Shown here: positions 35,582 through 44,378 of the stretch, piece after piece
Layout of the letters: every line of letters starts with the position of its first letter
How positions within the stretch are numbered: position 1 is the stretch's first letter
DNA from: JBOFLG01 sp051657745
GTDB taxonomy: Bacteria > Actinomycetota > Actinomycetes > Actinomycetales > Dermatophilaceae
Assembly: GCA_051657745.1 (NCBI GenBank)
Contig: JBOFLG010000044.1
Location: 5,929 to 69,928, forward strand
DNA: 64,000 bases
Direction of reading: 5' to 3'
Notes under the pieces: model-generated
Databases searched by the model: none
What the model was told of the DNA's origin: nothing
Seen by the model: the letters and a program-made list of their open reading frames with translations, nothing else
Program-made: the position numbers and the translations under genes

Positions 35582-36498
35582 CCTCGGTTCCCTCCATCGA
35601 CTGTCTCGCTCACAACTTGACCATCCATCAACTCTTCGCGATTCAACTCATTGTTGAGCAAGCCACTCTGACCTTTTCCGCGCAACTCGGCGATATGTGC
35701 CTCGTAGTCCGATCGCGGCACGACCTTGACGTTGAACAGCATCTGCGAGTGGTACGCGCCGCACAGTTCGGCGCAAAGGCCGTTGAACTCGCCCTCCTGG
35801 GTGGTGACAACCTGGAAGCGGTTCACACGACCCGGAATGGTGTCCATCTTCTGGAGGAAGGCCGGAACCCAGAACGAATGGATGACGTCGCGCGCCGTGA
35901 GGACGAACTCGACTCTCTCGCCGACCGGGAGGTACAGCGTCGGCATCGTCTTCTTCGCACCCGGCTCACCTGTCAAGATGGCCTGCGTACCCACCTCGTG
36001 GACGTCCTCCTGGACGTAGTTGAAATCCCAACTCCACTGTTTTCCGACGACGTTGACGGTGACATCTGGTGTGGTCGAGGTGTCGAGCAGGGCCGCCTCG
36101 TCCCGCGCGGTGTAGTAGAAGAGCACGACGACCATGAAGATCGGAACGACGGTGTAGAGAATCTCGATCGGGATGTTGTACCGCAGCTGGATTGGTAGCT
36201 CGTTGTCGTCACGACGACGGCGATACGCGACGACACACCAGAGGATCAACCCGATGACGAGGACACCAACGGCGATCGCCGCGATCCATGACCCCACCCA
36301 CAGAGTGGTGACCCGCTCGCCACCCTCGGTGACCGCCGGCGGCAGCCAGCCTGTCGAGGCGTCGCCCCGGAGCTCATCGCTCGCGCAGGCGCTTAACGAC
36401 ATGGTCGACAGCACTCCGGCGAGTGCCATCGACCCAACCCGTCGGCACTGCCGGCGACGCGGGTGGAGATCGTGCTCGGGCACTCGTGAATCCTTCAT
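35578..36498 (-). CDS. ctaC: Cytochrome c oxidase subunit II
   Basis: CuA-carrying subunit, 306 residues. A lipoprotein-type signal ends SLSAC. Two helices follow ([20 protein letters not shown] and [19 protein letters not shown]). The periplasmic cupredoxin domain has WSWDFNY, a histidine in [10 protein letters not shown] and the CuA site [12 protein letters not shown]. It heads the minus-strand ctaC-ctaD-ctaF unit. Divergent from the cysteine-desulfurase-like gene. Confidence 0.96.
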   Translation of the reverse strand: MKDSRVPEHDLHPRRRQCRRVGSMALAGVLSTMSLSACASDELRGDASTGWLPPAVTEGGERVTTLWVGSWIAAIAVGVLVIGLILWCVVAYRRRRDDNELPIQLRYNIPIEILYTVVPIFMVVVLFYYTARDEAALLDTSTTPDVTVNVVGKQWSWDFNYVQEDVHEVGTQAILTGEPGAKKTMPTLYLPVGERVEFVLTARDVIHSFWVPAFLQKMDTIPGRVNRFQVVTTQEGEFNGLCAELCGAYHSQMLFNVKVVPRSDYEAHIAELRGKGQSGLLNNELNREELMDGQVVSETVDGGNRG

Positions 36499-36562
36499 CT
36501 GGATGAGGTCAAGAACGTCGTCACACTACTGCACGTGCGGGTTTCGGAGCCGGCAGGGGGGC

Positions 36563-36568
36563 TAGCGT
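36563..36568 (+). promoter_or_regulatory. -10 box of the cysteine-desulfurase-like gene
   Basis: TAGCGT, 8 nt before ATG 36577; no Shine-Dalgarno sequence. Confidence 0.45.
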
Positions 36569-36576
36569 CTAACCCC

Positions 36577-37734
36577 ATGCCGACCTCTTCAGACGGCGAC
36601 CTGCACGGACGCTCGAGCGGTCTGCTCGACGCGTCCCGAGGGCCGCTGCACCCGGTAGCTGTCGAGACGCTCCATGCGGCGGTCGAGATCGGCTGGGCCG
36701 ATGTGGCGCAGCGTCATTCGCCGGGGCGCCGAGCGCGGGCGCTGCTCGACACCGCCCGCGAAGTGCTGGCCGGCGCACTGGGTGTGCGTCCTGACGAGCT
36801 GTCGGTCCATGCGTCGTCCGCCGATGCTCTCGCCATCGGGCTCGCGGGTCTGCGGCAGGCTCGCCGCCGAGCCGGCACCCGGGTGCTCGCCTCGGCCGTC
36901 GAACGGTCGGTCGTGCTCCTCGACCCACACGTGGTGCCGGTGCCGGTCGACCGGGTCGGGAGAGTCGACCTCGGCCGGTGGGCCGACGCGGTCGTCGAGC
37001 GCGGCCTCGCCGCCGTGGTGCTGCAGAGCGCCAACGGCGAGGTTGGGACCCGCCAGCCGCTGGTCGAGGCCAGCGCGCTCGCCGCGCACCACGGTGTCCC
37101 TCTCCTCGTCGATGCCACCGCGTCGCTCGGACGCGATGACGTGCCGTCGGTGGGTGAGGTCGTGGTAGCCGACGCAGCCACGTTCGGCGGGCCGCCGCTG
37201 GGGCTGCTGGGTGTACGCACCGGCACTCGCTGGAGCCTGCCGCCCCCCCGTCGCGATGCCGAACATGGCCGTAGTTGGGCCCCGCCCTGGACACCGCTCG
37301 TCCTCGCTGCGGCCGAGGCATGGCGACAGGGCGAGCGCGACCGGGCGAGCGACGCGCACGACGCCCGGGCCCTGGTCGACCTGATTCGGTCGGCCGCGAC
37401 GTCGGTGCCTGACGTCGAGGTGGTGGGTGACGCGGTTGACCGACTCCCGCATGTGGTCACCTTCAGCGCGCTCTACGCCGACGGCGAGGCGATGGTCGAC
37501 GACCTGGCCACGCGTGGCCTCGCTGTCGGGTCAGGGTCGGCGTGCTCGTCAAGCCTGCTGCAGCCCAGCCATACTCTGGCCGCGATGGGAGTACTGACGC
37601 ACGGAAACGTGCGGGTGTCGCTGCCCCTCGCCGCAGTCTCCCCAGGCCGTGCCGGCGACGTGCGACAGCTCATCGCAGCCTTTCCCGAGGTGGTCACCGA
37701 AATCCGCCGCCGACTCCACACGGAGGGGCTGTGA
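36577..37734 (+). CDS. Cysteine-desulfurase-like protein lacking the PLP lysine
   Basis: A 385-residue fold-type I aminotransferase homologue of the IscS/NifS group. Aligned by eye to E. coli IscS, the persulfide cysteine is kept (C323 in SGSACSS) as are N153 in SANGEVGT and D179 in LLVDATASLG. However, the residue matching PLP-binding K206 is T202 (DAATFGGPP instead of xxHKxxGPK), the stacking His104 is R110 (SAVERSV) and Gln183 is A182. Ordinary PLP-dependent desulfuration therefore looks impossible. The reading frame is intact and GTGA-coupled to tusA, which argues against simple decay. Possibly a persulfide carrier or structural partner of TusA; function unknown. Confidence 0.82.
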   Translation: MPTSSDGDLHGRSSGLLDASRGPLHPVAVETLHAAVEIGWADVAQRHSPGRRARALLDTAREVLAGALGVRPDELSVHASSADALAIGLAGLRQARRRAGTRVLASAVERSVVLLDPHVVPVPVDRVGRVDLGRWADAVVERGLAAVVLQSANGEVGTRQPLVEASALAAHHGVPLLVDATASLGRDDVPSVGEVVVADAATFGGPPLGLLGVRTGTRWSLPPPRRDAEHGRSWAPPWTPLVLAAAEAWRQGERDRASDAHDARALVDLIRSAATSVPDVEVVGDAVDRLPHVVTFSALYADGEAMVDDLATRGLAVGSGSACSSSLLQPSHTLAAMGVLTHGNVRVSLPLAAVSPGRAGDVRQLIAAFPEVVTEIRRRLHTEGL

Positions 37735-37982
37735 GCAGTTCGGAGCTGGTGAGCCGTCCATCGGTGGTCGACGCCCGGGGCACCCGGTGCCCCACGCCCG
37801 TCATCCGAGTGGCCCGCGCGACCCGCGGTCTGGCCCCCGGAACGGTGGTGGTGCTGCTCGCCGACGACGTGGCTGCGCGTTCGGACGTGCCTGCCTGGGG
37901 CCGCCTGCGCGGCCATGCCGTCACCCCCCACGATCACGACCGCTTCGTCGAGTACGTCGTGGTCGTGGGGGGCGCCGAGTGA
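37731..37982 (+). CDS. TusA-family sulfur-carrier protein
   Basis: An 83-residue protein with the TusA signature VVDARGTRCPTPVIRVARA; C20 in CPxP is the expected persulfide carrier. The fold continues with GTVVVLLADDVAARSDVPAWGRLRGH. GTG 37731 overlaps the upstream stop and has GGAGGGG before it. Pairing with a cysteine-desulfurase homologue suggests sulfur relay to tRNA thiolation, molybdenum cofactor or another acceptor, but that homologue lacks its PLP site. Confidence 0.87.
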   Translation: MSSSELVSRPSVVDARGTRCPTPVIRVARATRGLAPGTVVVLLADDVAARSDVPAWGRLRGHAVTPHDHDRFVEYVVVVGGAE

Positions 37983-38047
37983 GGCTGAGCGAACCGAGCG
38001 GCGACCCGCCCGGCGAGCGCCATCTGGCAGAGCCTGCGGCAGCTCCG

Positions 38048-38737
38048 TCAGCCGGCCGCACCGAGGTCGGATGACGGCGCCTCGAGCGCCTCGGCGAGGG
38101 CCGCGAGGTAGTGCGCTCGAGGCCACTCCTGCGCGCCAAGCCCGCGGAGGTGGTCAGTCGCCCACTGCACGTCGACCAGGCGCCGCGGGTCACCGTCGAG
38201 ATGGAATCGCTCGACCAACCCGACCAACGCCACCTTCGAGGCGTCCCGCACTCGGTGGAACATCGACTCGCCGGCGAACAGGCCGCCGATACCCACGCCG
38301 TACAGGCCACCGACGAGATGCCCGTCCTGCCAGGTCTCGACGCTGTGGGCCCATCCGAGTTCGTGCAGACGGGTATAGGCGGCGGCGATGTCGTCGGTGA
38401 TCCAGCGGCCATGACGACGCGGGTCAGCACACGCCGCGACCACCTCGGCGAACACGGTGTCGACCCGAACCTCGAAGCGGCCCAGGACCTTGCGCAGCGA
38501 TGGCCGGACCCGGAGACCCCCGGCCGGGATGACGCCGCGGGGGTCCGGCGACCACCAGCCGATGGCCCCTCCCCCGCGTCGGCCCAGGCCCATGGGGAAC
38601 ATGCCACACCGGTAGGCCGCCAGCAGGGTCCCGGGCTCGAGGTCAGCCCCGGCCGCGACGAGATCCTGACCCGGCACCGCGGTCGCCACGTCCAGATGCC
38701 ACGGTGTCGGTGGCGGCTCGACCGGTCGTGAGGCCAT
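38048..38737 (-). CDS. aat: Leucyl/phenylalanyl-tRNA--protein transferase
   Basis: Adds Leu or Phe to N-terminal Arg/Lys of proteins, marking them for ClpS/ClpAP degradation (bacterial N-degron pathway). 229 residues with the family motifs AYRCGMFPMG (near residue 41), WWSPDPRGVIP, the long GHLVGGLYGVGIGGLFAGESMF (near 140) and LVDVQWATDHLRGLGA. Complete and of normal length. Confidence 0.94.
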   Translation of the reverse strand: MASRPVEPPPTPWHLDVATAVPGQDLVAAGADLEPGTLLAAYRCGMFPMGLGRRGGGAIGWWSPDPRGVIPAGGLRVRPSLRKVLGRFEVRVDTVFAEVVAACADPRRHGRWITDDIAAAYTRLHELGWAHSVETWQDGHLVGGLYGVGIGGLFAGESMFHRVRDASKVALVGLVERFHLDGDPRRLVDVQWATDHLRGLGAQEWPRAHYLAALAEALEAPSSDLGAAG

Positions 38738-38751
38738 CCGCGTGAGTGAGG

Positions 38752-39735
38752 TCAGTGCGCGGCGATGCGCACGACAGTGTCGGCGTCGGCGGCGGCGGCG
38801 TCTCCGTAGGCCGCCGCGAGGCGGTCCAGGAACGCCGAGCGCGACACGGTGTATTCCTGAGTCCCTACCGTCTCGAGCACGTGGGCCGCGAGCACCGACC
38901 CCACCTGGGCGCAGCGTTCGTGGCCGAGCCCGCCGGACAGCCCGACCAGGAAGCCGGCCCGAAATGCGTCGCCGACGCCGGTCGGGTCGACCTGTTCGAC
39001 CTCACCCGCCACCGGCACGTGAATGGGCTCTTCGCCGCGGGTGCGGATGTCAGCGCCATCCTTGCCGCGGGTGATGACCCGGGTGGTCACCCGTTCGTCG
39101 ATCTCGTCCTGACTCCACCCAGTCTTGGTGGCCGTGAGGTGCGACTCGTACTCGTTGGTGAACAGATAGTCGGCGCCCTCGACGATCCGGCGGATGAACG
39201 GGCCGTCGGCAAAGGCGAGCTGCTGCGACGGGTCGGCGATGAACGGGATGCCGCGCGCCCGGCACTCCTCGGTGTGACGCAGCATCGCCTCGGGGTCGTC
39301 GGCACCGATCAGCACCAGGTCCAGACCACGACGATCGTGGATGGGTCCGAGTTCGATCATCCGCGCCTCGGACATCGCCCCGGCGTAGAACGTGGCAATC
39401 TGCGCCATGGAGTCATCGGTGGTGCAGACGAAGCGGGCGGTGTGCCGCGACTCGCTGATGTGCACGTGATCGGTGATGACGCCATGCCGGGACAACCAAC
39501 TGCGGTAGTCGGCAAAGTCCTCGCCAGCGGCACCGACCAGCGCCGGACGCGCTCCGAGGACGGCCATGCCGAAGCAAATGTTGCCGGCCACCCCACCTCG
39601 CCGGATCTCTAAAGTCTCGGCGAGAAAACTCACCGAGATCTTGTCGAGCTGCTCCACCACGAGAGAGTCAGCAAAACTCCCCCGGAAAGTCATCAGGTGG
39701 TCGGTGGCGATGGACCCGGCGACGGCGATCTGCAC
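38752..39735 (-). CDS. PfkB-family carbohydrate kinase, adenosine-kinase type
   Basis: A 327-residue ribokinase-fold enzyme, orthologous by order to Rv2202c (adenosine kinase). N-terminal AVAGSIATDHLMTF and RRGGVAGNICFGMAVLGA bind the nucleoside/sugar; the C-terminal signature DPTGVGDAFRAGFL supplies the catalytic Asp and anion hole. Adenosine salvage is likely, but sugar kinases share the fold. The GTG at 39735 follows TAGGTT by 7 nt, which sets the start. Confidence 0.88.
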   Translation of the reverse strand: MQIAVAGSIATDHLMTFRGSFADSLVVEQLDKISVSFLAETLEIRRGGVAGNICFGMAVLGARPALVGAAGEDFADYRSWLSRHGVITDHVHISESRHTARFVCTTDDSMAQIATFYAGAMSEARMIELGPIHDRRGLDLVLIGADDPEAMLRHTEECRARGIPFIADPSQQLAFADGPFIRRIVEGADYLFTNEYESHLTATKTGWSQDEIDERVTTRVITRGKDGADIRTRGEEPIHVPVAGEVEQVDPTGVGDAFRAGFLVGLSGGLGHERCAQVGSVLAAHVLETVGTQEYTVSRSAFLDRLAAAYGDAAAADADTVVRIAAH

Positions 39736-39742
39736 ACCCGGA

Positions 39743-39748
39743 AACCTA
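39743..39748 (-). promoter_or_regulatory. -10 box of the leaderless adenosine-kinase-type gene
   Basis: TAGGTT on the minus strand, 7 nt before GTG 39735. Confidence 0.5.
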
Positions 39749-39854
39749 CATCCGCCGGATGTGACCCCGACGGCACCCCCCGCCAACACCGAGAACCCGA
39801 CCCGTGGCCGTGATGGCGACGTGCGCGAGTTGGCGGCGCACCGCTGAGGCTGGC

Positions 39855-40232
39855 TCAGCCGAAACTGTCGCCACAGGCACAGGAACTGCCGGCGTTGGGG
39901 TTGTCAATCGTGAAGCCCTGCTTTTCGATGGTGTCCGAGAAGTCGATGGTCGCACCGTCGAGGTACGGCGCACTCATCCGGTCGACCACGACCTCGACAC
40001 CGTCGTAGCCCCGCACCAGATCTCCATCCAGGGTGCGCTCGTCGAAGTACAACTGGTAGATCAGGCCGGAGCAACCACCGGGCTGCACCCCGACTCGGAG
40101 GCGGAGGTCGTCGCGGCCTTCCTGGGCGAGCAGCGACGCGACTTTGGTGGACGCCACGTCGGTCAGCACGACGCCGTGAGCCGGCGTCTCGACCTCCGAG
40201 GGGGGTGCGGTGGTCTGAAGCTGGTCGCTCAT
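39855..40232 (-). CDS. erpA: ErpA/HesB-type iron-sulfur cluster insertion protein
   Basis: A 125-residue A-type carrier delivering Fe-S clusters to apoproteins. VVLTDVASTKVASLL begins the domain; the three ligand cysteines are in GGCSG (near residue 53) and SSCACG (near 118). The Asn-Ala-Gly-Ser before the CAC is typical. The position matches Rv2204c. LipA, NadA and the Rieske protein encoded nearby all need such clusters. Confidence 0.93.
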   Translation of the reverse strand: MSDQLQTTAPPSEVETPAHGVVLTDVASTKVASLLAQEGRDDLRLRVGVQPGGCSGLIYQLYFDERTLDGDLVRGYDGVEVVVDRMSAPYLDGATIDFSDTIEKQGFTIDNPNAGSSCACGDSFG

Positions 40233-40411
40233 GGAGGGGTCTCCTCGTGGTCGGTACCGCTGAACAGGGTGGTCAACCGCACGACCGGCCGACCTGTTCC
40301 CCAGGCTGCCTCCACGATACGTCCTTGGCCGGCCAGCGCGGCGTTCCGGTCACGGCCCGGCACGATCGGGCCCACGCTGGGCGGCCAGGGGTCACCTGGC
40401 GCCGGCCGCGC

Positions 40412-41581
40412 TCACCCGATGTCGCGCGTCGGCGACCAGGTTCGGGCGACCCGAGCGGCACGCGACCGCAGGGTCGACACCGGGTCGGCGACCATGGCCT
40501 CCAGGTCTTCTGGATGCTCAACCACGGCGTAGGCCCCGGCCAGACCGAGCGCCATCGTCTCCCGCCGCCCTACCTGGCACTCCCCGGCGAGCAGGACCGT
40601 CGGCCGGCCCGTCTCGAGCGTTGCCTCGGCAACGCCGGCAACCACCGACCCACGCATCGTCGACCAGTCGACCAGCCCGGTCCCGGTCACCACCAGGTCG
40701 CTGCGCGCCGCGAGCTCGCTGAAGCGGCAGGCGCGCAGGATCTGCGCCACAGCGCTCACCCGCCGAGCCCCGAGCGCAAGGAGCCCGTAACCGAGTCCGC
40801 CCGCTGCCCCGGCGCCGGGCTGCCGGTCGAGACGCTGCGGCACCCCGGTGAGGAGGTCGGTGGGCGAGATCGGCAACGCCCGCCCGACAAGTTCGGTGAA
40901 CCGTCCGAGTGCGGCCTCCAGACCCTGGGCCTGTTCCGGGGTGGCGCCTTTGGGTGGGGCGTCAACGGCACTGGTTCCGGACAAGCCGAGCAACGGCGTG
41001 TCATCGTCGGTGGCCAGCAGGATCTCGGTCTGCGCGAACCGGTCTGCCGTCGCGACCAGCCCGAGTACCGCGTCGTCCGGGGCGTGCCGCAGCACCAGGC
41101 CACCGCGTGCCAAGGCGGATGCCGGACCCGCGCCGAGTGCGGCCAGCATGCCTGCCCCGGCGTCATTCGTGGCGCCTCCACCAACTCCGACGACAATCCG
41201 CGTAGGACGTGCGGCGAGCGCAGTCTCCAGCAGTTGCCCGACTCCCCAGGTGCTGGTCAGGGTGGGGTCACGCTCGTCGGCACCGAGGAGGTGTAGCCCG
41301 ACGGCCTGGGCTGCCTCGACATAGGCGATGCGCGGCTCCCCGGAGACCAGCACCGCCGCCGGAACCTGGCGGCCTAGTGGGTCGCTGACGGTGCTGGCCA
41401 CGGTGGTGCCGCCGATGGCGCGCTGGAGTACGTCGAGAAATCCTGGGCCGCCGCCGGACAGCGGCAACGGCACCACCTCATCGTGCGGCGCACCGAGCGA
41501 CCACCCCTCGGCCATTGCGGCGGCTGCCTGCGACGCACCGAGGGTCGAGCCGAACGCGTCGGTCGCGATGAGCACACGCAC
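40412..41581 (-). CDS. Glycerate kinase (GlxK family)
   Basis: A 389-residue kinase phosphorylating D-glycerate. Family motifs: the N-terminal RVLIATDAFGSTLGASQAAAAMAEGW, VVPLPLSGGGPGF, VGVGGGATNDAGAGMLAALGA (near residue 134) and the C-terminal GTGLVDWSTMRG. Matches Rv2205c in order. The GTG at 41581 follows TAGCCT by 6 nt. Confidence 0.93.
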   Translation of the reverse strand: MRVLIATDAFGSTLGASQAAAAMAEGWSLGAPHDEVVPLPLSGGGPGFLDVLQRAIGGTTVASTVSDPLGRQVPAAVLVSGEPRIAYVEAAQAVGLHLLGADERDPTLTSTWGVGQLLETALAARPTRIVVGVGGGATNDAGAGMLAALGAGPASALARGGLVLRHAPDDAVLGLVATADRFAQTEILLATDDDTPLLGLSGTSAVDAPPKGATPEQAQGLEAALGRFTELVGRALPISPTDLLTGVPQRLDRQPGAGAAGGLGYGLLALGARRVSAVAQILRACRFSELAARSDLVVTGTGLVDWSTMRGSVVAGVAEATLETGRPTVLLAGECQVGRRETMALGLAGAYAVVEHPEDLEAMVADPVSTLRSRAARVARTWSPTRDIG

Positions 41582-41587
41582 TCCGCG

Positions 41588-41593
41588 AGGCTA
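41588..41593 (-). promoter_or_regulatory. -10 box of the leaderless glycerate kinase gene
   Basis: TAGCCT on the minus strand, 6 nt before GTG 41581. Confidence 0.5.
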
Positions 41594-41594
41594 C

Positions 41595-41621
41595 CGGCAG
41601 CGGACCGGGTGTCGGCTGCCG
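41595..41621. repeat. Inverted repeat between glycerate kinase and nadA
   Basis: CGGCAGC and GCTGCCG, 7-bp arms with a 13-nt loop, directly upstream of the glycerate kinase -10. Possible operator. Confidence 0.35.
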
Positions 41622-41660
41622 CGGATCGTCATGCCTGCGAGACGTGGATCAGCGACGACC

Positions 41661-41666
41661 TACCAT
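41661..41666 (+). promoter_or_regulatory. -10 box of leaderless nadA
   Basis: TACCAT, 6 nt before GTG 41673. Confidence 0.5.
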
Positions 41667-41672
41667 CGAGAG

Positions 41673-42869
41673 GTGACCACCACCGCCGACGCACCACGGC
41701 ACGCACCGCTTCCTCTCCTCGTGCTCGGGCACGGGCGCGACCTCGCCAGTGAACGGGGGGTGGAATGCCCCGGCGACCTTCCCGCGCCATCCGACTCGGA
41801 CCTGGTCGAGCGGGCCCGGGCGGCCCGGGCGGCGCTCGGCCACCGAGCGTTCGTGCTTGGCCATCACTACCAGCGCGACGAGGTGATTGCGTTTGCCGAT
41901 GTCACCGGAGACTCGTTCAAACTTGCCCGTGATGCGGCGGCCCGGCCGGATGCCGAGTTCGTCGTGTTCTGTGGGGTGCACTTCATGGCCGAGTCGGCTG
42001 ACATCCTCACCGCCACCAACCAGACCGTGGTGCTCCCCGATCTTGCCGCCGGGTGCTCGATGGCCGATATGGCCGCGATCGACCAGGTCGAGGAATGCTG
42101 GGACGACCTCGTTGAGGCCGGCGTGGCCGACGCCACGGTGCCGGTCACGTACATGAACTCGTCAGCGGCGATCAAGGCGTTCACCGGTCGGCACGGCGGC
42201 ACGGTGTGCACATCATCCAATGCCCGGACCGCGCTGACCTGGGCGCTGGAACGGGCCGGTGCCGGCGGGAAGGTGCTGTTCCTGCCCGACCAGCACCTGG
42301 GCCGCAACACCTACGCTCGCGACCTCGGTGGGGCACTTGGTGACTGTGTCGTCTGGGACCCGCACCGGCCGATGGGCGGGCTGACCGTTGACGAGCTGCG
42401 CGCAGCGACGATGGTGCTGTGGCGCGGGCACTGTTCGGTGCACGGCCGCTTCACCGTCGACGCGGTCGAAGCGGCCCGCCGCACCGTGCCGGGCATCAAG
42501 GTCATCGTGCACCCCGAGTGCCGCAACGAGGTGGTCGAGCTCGCCGACGAGGTGGGCTCCACGGAGAGAATCATCCGCACCATCGCGGCCGCCCCGGCCG
42601 GCGCCGCCTGGGCGGTCGGCACCGAGCTCAATCTGGTGCGGCGCCTCGCCGCGGAGCACCCGGACCAGCGGATCGTGTTCTTGGAGAAGAACGTCTGCTA
42701 CTGCTCGACGATGAACCGCATCGACCTGCCACACCTGGTCTGGGCGCTGGAATCACTGGTCGATGGGCGCGTGGTCAACGCGATTCGGGTCGAACCCGAG
42801 GTGGCCCATTGGGCCCGGGTCGCTCTCGACCAGATGCTCGCCCTCCCCGGCGAAACCGCGAAGGACTGA
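41673..42869 (+). CDS. nadA: Quinolinate synthase
   Basis: [4Fe-4S] enzyme condensing iminoaspartate and dihydroxyacetone phosphate to quinolinate for NAD; 398 residues. Seen: VLGHHYQRDEVIAFADVTGDSF (near residue 55), FCGVHFMAESADIL with the first cluster Cys, VTYMNSSAAIKAF, FLPDQHLGRNTY, HPECRNEV with the second Cys and EKNVCYCSTMNRI with the third. GTG 41673 follows a TACCAT box. nadB and nadC are not adjacent, unlike the common nadABC operon. Confidence 0.95.
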   Translation: MTTTADAPRHAPLPLLVLGHGRDLASERGVECPGDLPAPSDSDLVERARAARAALGHRAFVLGHHYQRDEVIAFADVTGDSFKLARDAAARPDAEFVVFCGVHFMAESADILTATNQTVVLPDLAAGCSMADMAAIDQVEECWDDLVEAGVADATVPVTYMNSSAAIKAFTGRHGGTVCTSSNARTALTWALERAGAGGKVLFLPDQHLGRNTYARDLGGALGDCVVWDPHRPMGGLTVDELRAATMVLWRGHCSVHGRFTVDAVEAARRTVPGIKVIVHPECRNEVVELADEVGSTERIIRTIAAAPAGAAWAVGTELNLVRRLAAEHPDQRIVFLEKNVCYCSTMNRIDLPHLVWALESLVDGRVVNAIRVEPEVAHWARVALDQMLALPGETAKD

Positions 42870-42872
42870 GCC

Positions 42873-42886
42873 CACTGCGCGCAGTG
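42873..42886. terminator. Perfect 14-bp palindrome between convergent genes
   Basis: CACTGCGCGCAGTG lies between the nadA stop and the M20 peptidase stop. It can fold only with a short CGCG loop, so the terminator role is tentative. Confidence 0.3.
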
Positions 42887-42898
42887 CCGGGCCTGCCG

Positions 42899-44260
42899 CT
42901 ACCGATCCATCCTGCCCAACCGGGCCAGCAGTGACGCCTCGGCGACGCACACCTTCTCGAACTCACCCAGGTGCAGCGACTCGTTGGCCCCGTGGGCCCG
43001 TGAGTCGGGGTCCTCGACGCCGGTGACGAGGATGGCGGCATCCGGGAACCGCTCCGCGAACGAGGCCACGAACGGAATCGACCCGCCCACGCCGATGTCG
43101 ACCGGCGGGACACCCCACGCATCGGCGAACGCGGCACGGGCCTCGTCGTACACCGGTCCGGTGGCGTCCGCGGCGAAGCCGTTGCCGCGCTCCTCGAGCG
43201 TCACCTCGACCCGTGCTCCCCAGGGCGCCCGATCGAGCAGGTGGTCGCGGACCAGTGCGAACGCGTCGAGGTCATGCTCCTCGGGCGCCAGCCGCACGGA
43301 CACCTTGGCGGATGCCGTCGGCACCAGCGTGTTCGACGCGGTGGTCACCGCCGGGGCGTCGATACCGATCGTCGTGATCGACGGCCGGGTCCACAACCGG
43401 GACAGGATCGAGCCGGTGCCGATCAGGCCGACACCGTCGAGCAGGCCGGACTCGGCGCGCAGCCGCGCCTCGTCGTAGTCGAGATCGGCGGCCTCCCCCG
43501 CCGTCAGTCCGGCCACGGCGACGTCGCCGTCGTCGTCGTGCAGGGAGGCGAGCAGCCGCACCAAGGCGGTGAGCGCATCCGGCACCGCTCCCCCGAACAT
43601 GCCCGAGTGCACGCCGTGGTCGAGGGTGCGTACCGTGACCACGACTCGGACCATGCCGCGCAGCGTGGTCGTGAGCGCCGGCGCCCCGACCGCCCAGTTG
43701 GTGGAATCGGCGAGCACGATGGCATCCGCCCGGAGCGCGTCCGCGTGCCGCTCGAGGATTGCCGGCAGCGAATCCGAGCCGATCTCCTCCTCCCCTTCGA
43801 CGAACACCGTGACCCCGACGGGCAGCGCGCCCGCATGCACCCGGAGCGCGGCGACGTGCGCCATGATGCCGGCTTTGTCATCGGCGGCACCCCGGCCGTA
43901 CAGCCGCCCGGCACGCTCGGTGGGTTCGAATGGCGCACTGTCCCAGTCGGTGTGCTCGCCCGGAGGCTGCACATCGTGGTGCGCATACAGCAGGACCGTG
44001 GGCGACCCCGGCGGGCCGTCGGCGTGGCCGATCACGGCTGGCCGGCCACCCTCGCGAACGATCTCCACATCGAGGCCCTCGGCCCGCAGCAGGGTGGCGG
44101 TGGCCTCGGCGCTGTCCTCGACGTGACGCTGGTCGAACGCGTCGAGCGACACGCTGGGGATCCGAGTCAGCTCCTCGAGGTCGGCGCGCACCGTGGGCAT
44201 CAGGGCGCGGACCCTGGACCGGATGCCGTGCAGCTCGGAGATCGCAGAGGTGTCGGTCAC
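42899..44260 (-). CDS. M20 family metallopeptidase (dipeptidase)
   Basis: A 453-residue dizinc peptidase related to carnosinase-type dipeptidases. Zinc and catalytic sites: YAHHDVQP (His plus catalytic Asp, near residue 93), GRGAADDKAGI (bridging Asp), FVEGEEEIGS (catalytic Glu) and the C-terminal HGANESLHLGEF (zinc His). A dimerisation lid domain with HGVHSGMFGG is present. GTG 44260 follows TAGGTT by 7 nt. Probably cytoplasmic peptide turnover. Confidence 0.92.
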   Translation of the reverse strand: MTDTSAISELHGIRSRVRALMPTVRADLEELTRIPSVSLDAFDQRHVEDSAEATATLLRAEGLDVEIVREGGRPAVIGHADGPPGSPTVLLYAHHDVQPPGEHTDWDSAPFEPTERAGRLYGRGAADDKAGIMAHVAALRVHAGALPVGVTVFVEGEEEIGSDSLPAILERHADALRADAIVLADSTNWAVGAPALTTTLRGMVRVVVTVRTLDHGVHSGMFGGAVPDALTALVRLLASLHDDDGDVAVAGLTAGEAADLDYDEARLRAESGLLDGVGLIGTGSILSRLWTRPSITTIGIDAPAVTTASNTLVPTASAKVSVRLAPEEHDLDAFALVRDHLLDRAPWGARVEVTLEERGNGFAADATGPVYDEARAAFADAWGVPPVDIGVGGSIPFVASFAERFPDAAILVTGVEDPDSRAHGANESLHLGEFEKVCVAEASLLARLGRMDR

Positions 44261-44267
44261 CCGTACC

Positions 44268-44273
44268 AACCTA
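44268..44273 (-). promoter_or_regulatory. -10 box of the leaderless M20 peptidase gene
   Basis: TAGGTT on the minus strand, 7 nt before GTG 44260. Confidence 0.5.
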
Positions 44274-44278
44274 CCGAC

Positions 44279-44320
44279 GCGGATGCCGCGGTGCTGGGCG
44301 GCCGACACCGCGGCATCCGC
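44279..44320. repeat. 15-bp perfect inverted repeat in a divergent promoter region
   Basis: GCGGATGCCGCGGTG (44279-44293) and CACCGCGGCATCCGC (44306-44320) are exact complements with a 12-nt loop. It sits just upstream of the M20 -10 and about 50 nt before the DUF3043 promoter. The arms contain the recurrent GCGGATGCCG 10-mer. Confidence 0.85.
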
Positions 44321-44366
44321 GCGCTCACCGGGCCTGGGACTGGCGGGACGCGACTCGAGGTCCGCC

Positions 44367-44372
44367 TAGCAT
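44367..44372 (+). promoter_or_regulatory. -10 box of the leaderless DUF3043 gene
   Basis: TAGCAT, 6 nt before GTG 44379. Confidence 0.5.
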
Positions 44373-44378
44373 GGTGGG

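Noticed and set aside
37731..40232. A single Fe-S/sulfur operon joining the desulfurase-like gene, tusA and erpA
   Set aside because: erpA is on the opposite strand and separated by aat and a PfkB-type kinase with their own starts; only the desulfurase-like gene and tusA are coupled.
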